Source of the DNA: Pedobacter sp. UBA1654
Lineage (GTDB): Bacteria > Bacteroidota > Bacteroidia > Sphingobacteriales > Sphingobacteriaceae
Direction: 5' to 3'
Assembly (NCBI GenBank): GCA_002320935.1
Contig: DCLG01000027.1
Location: forward strand, 5,118-13,694
DNA length: 8,577 nt
Shown here: positions 1 through 5,081 of the stretch, piece by piece
How the letters are laid out: every line of letters starts with the position of its first letter
How positions within the stretch are numbered: position 1 is the first letter of the stretch
The notes under the pieces: generated by a model
Database searches by the model: none
The model's input: the letters and a program-made list of their open reading frames with translations, nothing else
Told to the model about the DNA's origin: nothing
Translations under genes and position numbers: made by a program

Positions 1-2
1 AT

Positions 3-452
3 TCGGCACCAGCACATCGAAGCTATCCTACAAAAAAAATCGGGAAGGCAGATGCTGAAGTGATCCAGCTTGGTGATCAACAATATGCGAACCGGCGTAC
101 ATTGAACAAACTCATTGTGAATAGCATCGTAGAAACCTGTCAGCTGCAGATGGGGCTAACGGAGCTTCATCCGGGTAATGTATGGAACACCATGCCTGCA
201 CATACACATAACCGCAGGATGGAAGCATATTTCTACTTTGATCTGGAGGCGGGACAAACCATTAGTCATTTTATGGGGCAACCCAATGAAACCAGGCACC
301 TCTTCGTGCATAACCATCAGGCCATAATTTCGCCCGAATGGTCAATACACTCGGGCGTTGGTACAAGTAATTACAGTTTTATCTGGGGCATGGCCGGAGA
401 AAACCTGGATTACGGCGATATGGATGGCATTACTGCGGCTGAGCTGCGGTAA
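3..452 (+). CDS. kduI: 5-dehydro-4-deoxy-D-glucuronate isomerase (KduI), 5'-truncated by window edge
   Basis: KduI interconverts 5-dehydro-4-deoxy-D-glucuronate and 3-deoxy-D-glycero-2,5-hexodiulosonate, a cytoplasmic step in catabolism of unsaturated uronates released from pectin or glycosaminoglycans. The frame is open from base 3, so the start lies outside the window. The visible 149 residues are a little over half of the usual length of about 280. They begin with [12 protein letters not shown], a conserved KduI segment upstream of the GTG at 60, so that GTG is not the true start. The cupin zinc site is complete: His67 and His69 in [11 protein letters not shown], Glu74, and His116 in WSIHSG (numbering from base 3). 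Their spacing (2, 5, 42) is that of the E. coli enzyme's zinc ligands. Other family blocks are [25 protein letters not shown] and FIWGMAGEN near the C-terminus. The last 23 bases overlap the convergent TerB-like gene. The identification is near certain. Confidence 0.96.
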   Translation, partial: SAPAHRSYPTKKIGKADAEVIQLGDQQYANRRTLNKLIVNSIVETCQLQMGLTELHPGNVWNTMPAHTHNRRMEAYFYFDLEAGQTISHFMGQPNETRHLFVHNHQAIISPEWSIHSGVGTSNYSFIWGMAGENLDYGDMDGITAAELR

Positions 453-819
453 ATTGCTTGATCATATCATCCAGGATTGCTTTACCAAGGCCCACCCGGT
501 TTGCATATTCAAGGCATAATGCATATTCCTTGTCATGTATGCTACCGTCCTGTGTCATCATTTGCACAAGTGTTTGTAGTTCTAGCGTTTTCTGTAAACC
601 ATCTTCTGGAATCACAAACGTAAGCACACCCAGGTTGTCTGCCATTGGCATGACTTCATCGGCCGAAAGGCCTAACCTGTTTCCAATGGAGAGCAACAGA
701 TCGCTTTCGTCTTTTTCCAGAACCTTGTCTGCTGCGGCTACTAAAACCAGGTTCTGGTAAAATGCCAGTTTCTTTTGTGGTGTATTTAACACTTCTTCTA
801 ATGATCGTGTATTTTGCAT
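430..819 (-). CDS. TerB-like family protein, function unknown
   Basis: This is a 129-residue soluble protein with no signal peptide or membrane segment, probably cytoplasmic and all-helical. It shows the two-part pattern of the TerB/DjlA-N-terminal-like fold: [10 protein letters not shown] (residues 29-38) followed by IGNRLGLS, and QDGSIHDKE (90-98) followed by ANRVGLG. Each half has an acidic loop of the form D-x-x-[IL]-x-x-x-E and then a helix ending in a Gly-Leu turn, about 60 residues apart, which reads as an internal duplication. TerB-like domains are linked to tellurite resistance and to phage and stress systems in general, but no ter genes lie nearby, so a tellurite role is not supported. 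The ATG at 819 is the only sensible start and has no Shine-Dalgarno sequence, as is usual in Bacteroidota. The gene is convergent with kduI, with a 23-base overlap. Fold assignment is moderately sure; the function is unknown. Confidence 0.8.
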   Translation of the reverse strand: MQNTRSLEEVLNTPQKKLAFYQNLVLVAAADKVLEKDESDLLLSIGNRLGLSADEVMPMADNLGVLTFVIPEDGLQKTLELQTLVQMMTQDGSIHDKEYALCLEYANRVGLGKAILDDMIKQFTAAQPQ

Positions 820-1239
820 AGGATAAATCTTGATGTATGGCTCAATAACAAAGTTCTTGCCCTAATGGATTTATTTATTTATTGGAAGGTACTGGGCGCA
901 GATGCAGAATCAAGCTGCTAAGATCCTGTACATTACGTTAAAACGACCATGATCGTGTAAAAGTTACACTTACTGGCCCTGGCATTTAAAAGGCCTTTCC
1001 AAGGTAGCTAAGGTCTTGTAAATGAATGTTTTTATTGTATTACCAAACTTTTAAAAACCCGGCAGCTGGCTTAGCAGTTTCAAAAAAATAACGTTAATAA
1101 ATTTTTAATTATATATTTGCAAGCATTGCTGGAATGTGCAAACCTATGCTAATTAGTGCATTAGCCACCTTCCTGCTTAAGATTTTGAACAAGCCTCGCT
1201 AGAATGGCACATAGGCAATTAAATTAAAAAGAAACCCGA
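820..1239. other. 420-base non-coding region between the TerB-like gene and adk
   Basis: No convincing gene is seen on either strand here. The stretch separates two divergently transcribed genes and should hold both promoters. It contains an AT-rich TTTA run near 870-883, a 10-bp palindrome AAAGGCCTTT at 989-998, a good Bacteroidota -7 box at 1112-1119 and a 6-bp stem-loop (GCTAAT, 1148-1153, with ATTAGC, 1160-1165) in the presumed adk leader. An 18-codon reading frame at 1146-1202 begins inside this leader. For the - strand gene the best -7 candidate is the complement of CAAAGTTC at 849-856, one base off consensus and with no clear -33 box. No tRNA or known riboswitch pattern was recognised. 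Confidence 0.6.
1112..1119 (+). promoter_or_regulatory. Candidate -7 box of the adk promoter (TATATTTG)
   Basis: TATATTTG matches the Bacteroidota housekeeping -7 consensus TAnnTTTG exactly. The -33 region is poor; the nearest TTG-like bases are CGTT at 1092-1095, about 16 bases upstream. If used, transcription would start near 1126 and give adk a leader of roughly 115 nucleotides. The surrounding bases are strongly AT-rich, which raises the chance of a random match. Confidence 0.45.
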
Positions 1240-1809
1240 ATGCTAAATTTTGTTCTCTTTGGCCCACCGGGTGCAGGTAAAGGCACCCAATCAGAAAAAT
1301 TGATCGACAAGTATCAATTAGTTCACATCTCCACAGGCGATCTTTTCAGATCACATATTAAGAATCAAACGGCCTTAGGACAGAAAGTAAGCGCATTGAT
1401 CGCAGAAGGTCAATTGGTTCCAGATGGTATTACCATAGATATGCTGGAAGAAGAAGTGAACAAGAACCCGGAAGCTAAAGGGTTTATTTTTGACGGATTT
1501 CCACGCACCATTCCTCAGGCAGTTGCATTGGACGAATTTTTGGAGAAGAAAGGCACATCTATCTCAGGTGTCATCGCTCTGGACGTTGATCAGGAAGAGT
1601 TGAAAAAGCGTGTGGCACAACGTCAGAAAGAATCCGGCAGGGTAGATGATCAGGCCGATAAGATCCAAAAACGTATTGAAGAATATTTTACCAAGATTGT
1701 TCATGTACTGCCTTACTACGATGAACAGAAAAAACTAAAAAAAATCAACGGCATTGGAAGTATTGAAGGCATTTTCAATGAAATCAGCGCAGTTGTAGAT
1801 CAATACTAA
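1240..1809 (+). CDS. adk: Adenylate kinase, short (zinc-less) form
   Basis: Adk catalyses ATP + AMP = 2 ADP in the cytoplasm and maintains the adenylate balance. The 189-residue protein has the P-loop GPPGAGKGT (8-16), the AMP-binding STGDLFR (31-37), DGFPRT (85-90) with its conserved Arg89, and a LID segment with Arg128, Arg134 and Asp136-Asp137. The LID is reduced to a short loop around QKESGRVDDQ, so this is the short type without the four-Cys zinc knuckle or the extended E. coli LID; such proteins are typically 185-195 residues. The ATG at 1240 places the P-loop at the normal distance from the N-terminus, and no longer start fits. No Shine-Dalgarno sequence precedes it, only an A-rich stretch. 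The stop is doubled (TAATAA, 1807-1812). A perfect hairpin follows 15 bases after the first stop, so the gene probably ends its transcript there, with obgE on its own promoter. Confidence 0.98.
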   Translation: MLNFVLFGPPGAGKGTQSEKLIDKYQLVHISTGDLFRSHIKNQTALGQKVSALIAEGQLVPDGITIDMLEEEVNKNPEAKGFIFDGFPRTIPQAVALDEFLEKKGTSISGVIALDVDQEELKKRVAQRQKESGRVDDQADKIQKRIEEYFTKIVHVLPYYDEQKKLKKINGIGSIEGIFNEISAVVDQY

Positions 1810-1823
1810 TAAAATTATACCTT

Positions 1824-1860
1824 CAAATAGCGGGATAGATTTAATTCGTCCCGCTATTTG
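1824..1860 (+). terminator. Hairpin terminator after adk
   Basis: A perfect 12-bp inverted repeat (CAAATAGCGGGA at 1824-1835, TCCCGCTATTTG at 1849-1860) encloses a 13-base loop, 15 bases after the adk stop. The tract after the stem is T-rich but interrupted (CATTTCTTATCTTTG), so termination may be incomplete. The right arm lies within the predicted spacer of the obgE promoter. Confidence 0.75.
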
Positions 1861-1875
1861 CATTTCTTATCTTTG
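1845..1875 (+). promoter_or_regulatory. Candidate obgE promoter overlapping the adk terminator
   Basis: TATCTTTG at 1868-1875 matches the Bacteroidota -7 consensus TAnnTTTG exactly. TTCG at 1845-1848 is a one-mismatch -33 box (consensus TTTG) at the standard 19-base spacing. The -33 box sits in the loop of the upstream terminator hairpin, and its right arm fills the spacer. The predicted start near 1882 gives an obgE leader of about 67 bases that opens with a small stem-loop. Confidence 0.5.
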
Positions 1876-1881
1876 CGCAAT

Positions 1882-1897
1882 CATGCCATAAGGCATG
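1882..1897 (+). repeat. Short stem-loop at the predicted 5' end of the obgE leader
   Basis: CATGCC (1882-1887) and GGCATG (1892-1897) pair perfectly around the 4-base loop ATAA. The position coincides with the start of transcription expected from the -7 box at 1868-1875. It could stabilise the 5' end of the mRNA, but a 6-bp stem may also be chance. Confidence 0.4.
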
Positions 1898-1948
1898 TTG
1901 TAGCGGCTGATTTCAGAAGCCATCATTTCCCATTTAATATCAATAAAT

Positions 1949-2947
1949 ATGTCACAGGGTTCCAATTTCGTAGATTATGTAAAAATATGCTGCCGTTCAG
2001 GTAAAGGTGGACCGGGTTCTGCGCACTTACACCGGGATAAGATGACCTCTACAGGTGGTCCCGACGGCGGTGACGGCGGGCGTGGTGGACACATTATCCT
2101 GAAAGGTAATCCACAGTTCTGGACCTTGCTGCACTTGAAGTATCGTAAGCATATTATTGCTGAAGATGGCATGAGCGGCTCAAGTTCAACATCTACCGGG
2201 AAATCGGGTAAAGATGAAATACTTGAGGTGCCACTTGGAACCATTGCGAAAGATGCGGAAACTGGTGAAGTGCTTTTCGAGATCACAACGGAAGGAGAGA
2301 CCAGGATTCTTACGGCAGGTGGCCGTGGCGGACTTGGTAACTGGCACTTTAAATCTTCAACATTACAGACGCCGCGTTTTGCACAGCCTGGTGAAGCAGG
2401 CACTGAACGTTGGGTAGTACTTGAATTGAAGGTGTTGGCAGATGTGGGCCTGGTAGGATTCCCGAATGCTGGAAAATCAACTTTATTGTCGGTAGTCTCT
2501 GCTGCGAAGCCTGAGATTGCAGATTATGCATTTACAACACTGGTACCTAATCTGGGTATCGTATCTTACCGTGGAGACAAGTCCTTCGTCATGGCCGATA
2601 TTCCTGGTATTATTGAGGGGGCATCAAAAGGCAAAGGACTAGGCTATCGCTTCCTGCGTCACATTGAACGGAACTCTGTGTTATTGTTCATGGTGCCTGC
2701 GGACACAAACAGAAGTATTACTGAAGAATATGAGATCCTGAAACGGGAGCTTAAAGCATATAATCCTGAACTGATGCAGAAACCGCATATTCTGGCGGTA
2801 ACTAAATCCGATATGCTGGATGAAGAGTTGATGAATGAAATGAAAGCGGACCTGCCGCCAAACATTCCATCTATTTTCATTTCTTCTGTAGCACAGAAAG
2901 GGCTTATTGAATTAAAAGATATGCTTTGGCGTGCTATTGAAGGCTAG
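1949..2947 (+). CDS. obgE: Obg/CgtA family GTPase
   Basis: Obg is an essential GTPase that binds the large ribosomal subunit and acts in its assembly and in stress and growth-rate signalling. The 332-residue protein has the glycine-rich Obg fold at about 1-163 ([41 protein letters not shown]). The G domain follows: G1 GFPNAGKST (170-178), G2 around [11 protein letters not shown] (193-203), G3 DIPG (217-220), G4 TKSD (285-288) and G5 SSVAQKG (312-318). It ends at residue 332, just after the G domain, so the C-terminal extension found in some relatives, such as the E. coli acidic tail or the OCT domain, is absent. The ATG at 1949 precedes the conserved FVDYVKI by six residues, normal for this phylum. 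The promoter and leader are described separately. The TAG stop overlaps the stop of the convergent aminotransferase, leaving no room for a downstream terminator outside coding sequence. Confidence 0.98.
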   Translation: MSQGSNFVDYVKICCRSGKGGPGSAHLHRDKMTSTGGPDGGDGGRGGHIILKGNPQFWTLLHLKYRKHIIAEDGMSGSSSTSTGKSGKDEILEVPLGTIAKDAETGEVLFEITTEGETRILTAGGRGGLGNWHFKSSTLQTPRFAQPGEAGTERWVVLELKVLADVGLVGFPNAGKSTLLSVVSAAKPEIADYAFTTLVPNLGIVSYRGDKSFVMADIPGIIEGASKGKGLGYRFLRHIERNSVLLFMVPADTNRSITEEYEILKRELKAYNPELMQKPHILAVTKSDMLDEELMNEMKADLPPNIPSIFISSVAQKGLIELKDMLWRAIEG

Positions 2948-4131
2948 GTTAGCTGATCAAGCGCATTAAGGATAACTTTACATACCTTCCTGATCTCAGC
3001 TTCTGTAATCACTAAAGGCGGTGCGATGCGCATCGCCGTTTCACAGTGTAGAAACCAATCGATCACCAAACCTTCCTCACTACAAAGCTGGCTAACCTTT
3101 TCTACTTGCTGGAAGCTGTCCAACTGCATGCCAAGCATCAGGCCCATGCCTCTAATCTCCTTGATCTTCGGATGGACAAGCAAGTCCCGGAACAAGGCTT
3201 CCTTTTCAAATACCGGTAGAACGAGTTGTTCCTCCAACACGACTTCAAGCCCTGCGAGCCCTGCTGCGCAGGATACAGGATGCCCTCCAAAGGTTGTGAT
3301 ATGTCCTAAAATTGGATTTTCCGCTAGCAGGCCCATCACTTTCTTGTCCGCAATGAATGCGCCAATCGGCATACCACCGCCAAGTGCCTTAGCGAGCAGT
3401 AATACGTCTGGAACGATGCCGTAGTGTTCAAAGGCAAACAATTTTCCGGTACGTCCGAAAGCCGCCTGTATTTCATCTAAAATCAGTAATGTACCCGTCT
3501 CGTCGCAACGTTGTCGCAGTTTCTGCATATAATGCAGATCTGCAACACGAATACCTGCCTCTCCCTGTAAGGTTTCCATGATCACGCAGGCAGTTTCCGT
3601 TGTTATCTGTTCCAGATCTGCTTCTCTATTAAAGTGGATAAAGCTAACGTCTGGTAGTAATGGGCGGTATTTTTGTTTAAACTCCTCATTCCCCATAACG
3701 CTCAGTGCGCCATGCGTACTGCCGTGATAAGAGTTTTTGCAAGATATAATCTTACTTCTGCCGGTATAACGCTTGGCAAGCTTTAGTGCCCCTTCAGTGG
3801 CTTCTGCTCCGGAGTTCACGAAATACACATTATTCAAACTTGATGGCAGTACAGACACCAGCTTTTCTGCAAACTTTACCATCGGTGTTTGCACATATTC
3901 ACCGTAAACGGTAACGTGGAGGTATTTATTAAGTTGGTCCTGTATTGCAGCGAGTACCCGCGGGTGCCGGTGACCGATGTTGCTAACTGCAAATCCAGAT
4001 ACCAGGTCTATATATGCTTTCCCGTTTGTATCATACAGATAAATACCTTCTGCCCGCTCGATTTCTAACATCTTTGGCGTCGTAGAGGTTTGTGCGTTGT
4101 TCAACAAAAAAAGCTGTTTGTTACTGATCAT
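2944..4131 (-). CDS. PLP-dependent class III aminotransferase, acetylornithine/ornithine type
   Basis: This 395-residue cytoplasmic enzyme should move an amino group from an omega-amino or related donor to a 2-oxo acid using pyridoxal phosphate. Class III hallmarks are in order: [13 protein letters not shown] (45-57), phosphate-binding SGAEA (107-111), NSYHG (133-137) whose Tyr135 should stack on [15 protein letters not shown] with Asp219 and Gln222, the Schiff-base lysine Lys248 in [15 protein letters not shown], and TTFGGHP (279-285). Length and motifs fit the ArgD/RocD/GabT group. No arg, roc or gab gene is adjacent, so the substrate cannot be fixed and no symbol is given; acetylornithine or ornithine aminotransferase is the first guess. 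The ATG at 4131 follows a candidate -7 box at 4150-4157. The gene is divergent from trxA and convergent with obgE, sharing a 4-base CTAG at the stops. Confidence 0.93.
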   Translation of the reverse strand: MISNKQLFLLNNAQTSTTPKMLEIERAEGIYLYDTNGKAYIDLVSGFAVSNIGHRHPRVLAAIQDQLNKYLHVTVYGEYVQTPMVKFAEKLVSVLPSSLNNVYFVNSGAEATEGALKLAKRYTGRSKIISCKNSYHGSTHGALSVMGNEEFKQKYRPLLPDVSFIHFNREADLEQITTETACVIMETLQGEAGIRVADLHYMQKLRQRCDETGTLLILDEIQAAFGRTGKLFAFEHYGIVPDVLLLAKALGGGMPIGAFIADKKVMGLLAENPILGHITTFGGHPVSCAAGLAGLEVVLEEQLVLPVFEKEALFRDLLVHPKIKEIRGMGLMLGMQLDSFQQVEKVSQLCSEEGLVIDWFLHCETAMRIAPPLVITEAEIRKVCKVILNALDQLT

Positions 4132-4149
4132 GAGTATAGAATAGGGCTA

Positions 4150-4157
4150 CAAAATTA
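4150..4157 (-). promoter_or_regulatory. Candidate -7 box of the aminotransferase promoter
   Basis: Read on the - strand this is TAATTTTG, an exact match to TAnnTTTG, 18 bases upstream of the ATG at 4131. The leader would be only about 10 nucleotides. No good -33 TTTG is seen at the right distance; TTCA about 17 bases upstream is the nearest. The 77-base gap must also hold the trxA promoter, for which no consensus box is visible. Confidence 0.4.
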
Positions 4158-4208
4158 GGAAACTATTTAAACTATGAATTGTTATCCGCATAGATTAAAC
4201 TTAGCCCA

Positions 4209-4505
4209 ATGTCAAAATTCAGTGAACTAATAAAATCGGAGAAGCCTGTACTGGTTGATTTTTCTGCTGAATGGTGCGGTCCATGTAAAATGATGGCACC
4301 TATATTACAACAATTGAAGGGGATGATCGGCGACAGCGCGACCATTTTGAAGGTGGATGTAGATCGGAACCCGGATGTATCGAATCTCTACCGCATTCAG
4401 GGTGTTCCTACCTTGATACTATTTAAAAATGGCGAAATTAAATGGCGCCAGTCGGGAGTAGTACAGGCAAGCCAGCTTAAGTCGGTTATAGATGCCGCAC
4501 TTTAG
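4209..4505 (+). CDS. trxA: Thioredoxin
   Basis: This is a cytoplasmic disulfide reductant, recycled by thioredoxin reductase, which serves enzymes such as ribonucleotide reductase and peroxiredoxins. The 98-residue single-domain protein has the active site WCGPCK (22-27), the preceding VDF with the buried Asp17, and the cis-proline loop GVPT with Pro67. It lacks a signal peptide, so it is the cytosolic form rather than a membrane-tethered TlpA/ResA type. It is about ten residues shorter than E. coli thioredoxin at the N-terminus, and Ser19 replaces the usual Trp before the active site (FSAEWCGPC), a common variant. The ATG at 4209 is the natural start; no Shine-Dalgarno sequence is seen. It stands alone, divergent from the aminotransferase and convergent with the lipoprotein gene 55 bases beyond its stop. 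The symbol is by family; genomes of this group usually carry several thioredoxins. Confidence 0.95.
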   Translation: MSKFSELIKSEKPVLVDFSAEWCGPCKMMAPILQQLKGMIGDSATILKVDVDRNPDVSNLYRIQGVPTLILFKNGEIKWRQSGVVQASQLKSVIDAAL

Positions 4506-4523
4506 GTAGGTATCTATAGTCTG

Positions 4524-4553
4524 AGCAGCCTGCTGTTGTACAACTCCTTTTTT
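4524..4553 (+). terminator. Possible weak terminator between trxA and the lipoprotein gene
   Basis: The 55-base convergent gap holds a short imperfect stem (AGCAG and CTGCT around one C, 4524-4534), a 10-bp palindrome GTTGTACAAC (4535-4544) and a run of six T at 4548-4553 in the + direction. The stem is short and the palindrome has no loop, so this is only a weak candidate. Confidence 0.3.
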
Positions 4554-4560
4554 GGCCACG

Positions 4561-5025
4561 TTAAGCGGCCTGGATGGCTTGTTTTTGCCGGTCCAGATCT
4601 CTGAGTCTGTTCTCTTTTTTGGCGAGCTCTGACTGTGCATCTGACAGTTTCTTTTGTGCATCCTGAAGCTTTTCATTTGCTTCTCTGGAGTCCTCAGCAT
4701 CGTCCTTCGCATCATCTGCCTTAGATTTAGCTTTTTTGATCTGTTTTAGATTGCCACTAGTGGCTGTAGCAGCCTGTCTTCTGCTTTCTTCTAGGGATTC
4801 ACGTGATTTGGCTTCTGCTTTTTGTGCTTTGGCTTCGAGCACAGGAATATCACTGCGCAGCTTGTTAATATCCCCTTGCAGATTTACAACTTCACGCAAC
4901 AATACACGATATTCCTTATTTAGGTTAACGGTATCTGCAGCAGTCGTATACGTTTTAGGTGAGCAACTGTAAAAGAATGCGCTCAGGAAGAGTGCAATAG
5001 GTAATAGGTAGATGATCTTTTTCAT
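4561..5025 (-). CDS. Small coiled-coil lipoprotein, function unknown
   Basis: I do not recognise the family. From the ATG at 5025 the protein has 154 residues and starts MKKIIYLLPIALFLSAFFYSC, a typical lipoprotein signal: two lysines, a hydrophobic stretch and Cys21 as the expected lipidated residue (FYSC is a loose Bacteroidota-style lipobox). A longer frame to 5040 would need a TTG start and would put extra residues before the signal, so 5025 is preferred. From about residue 40 to the end the mature part is almost entirely charged and alanine-rich helix (LEAKAQKAEAKSRESLEES, KLQDAQKKLSDAQSELAKK), indicating a long coiled coil. No acidic lipoprotein export signal follows the cysteine, so a periplasm-facing location is more likely than the cell surface. 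It could act as a spacer, an envelope tether or a partner-binding protein. It lies 56 bases after icmF on the same strand, with a strong hairpin between them. Confidence 0.85.
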   Translation of the reverse strand: MKKIIYLLPIALFLSAFFYSCSPKTYTTAADTVNLNKEYRVLLREVVNLQGDINKLRSDIPVLEAKAQKAEAKSRESLEESRRQAATATSGNLKQIKKAKSKADDAKDDAEDSREANEKLQDAQKKLSDAQSELAKKENRLRDLDRQKQAIQAA

Positions 5026-5040
5026 ACCACTATAAACCAA

Positions 5041-5073
5041 TAACCATGCCTTTTTGATTTAAAGGCATGGTTA
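5041..5073 (-). terminator. Perfect 13-bp hairpin after icmF
   Basis: TAACCATGCCTTT (5041-5053) and AAAGGCATGGTTA (5061-5073) pair perfectly around a 7-base loop, beginning 8 bases after the icmF stop. In the - direction the stem is followed by TTGGTTTATAG, which is U-rich but not a clean tract. It is probably the icmF terminator, perhaps leaky. The downstream lipoprotein ATG is only 15 bases past the stem. Confidence 0.7.
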
Positions 5074-5081
5074 CAATGGCG

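Noticed and set aside
458..760. 100-codon open frame opposite the TerB-like gene
   Set aside because: Ser/Cys/Arg-rich composition without motifs; the - strand protein has a coherent helical pattern.
865..921. 18-codon open frame starting ATGGATTTA upstream of adk
   Set aside because: Too short, without motif or ribosome-site support, and stopped well before adk.
1975..2403. 142-codon open frame antisense to obgE, rich in Pro and Ser
   Set aside because: It is the mirror of the glycine-rich Obg fold (GGN codons read as Pro in reverse). Obg is certain on the + strand.
3026..3424. 132-codon open frame antisense to the aminotransferase
   Set aside because: It lies wholly inside a gene with all class III motifs and shows low-complexity Ser/Pro composition typical of a shadow frame.
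4419..4715. 98-codon - strand frame across the trxA/lipoprotein junction
   Set aside because: It overlaps two better-supported genes in another frame, with composition that resembles no protein family.
5026..5040. TTG start giving the lipoprotein five extra residues
   Set aside because: The ATG at 5025 gives a textbook lipoprotein signal starting MKK; the extra residues would sit in front of it.
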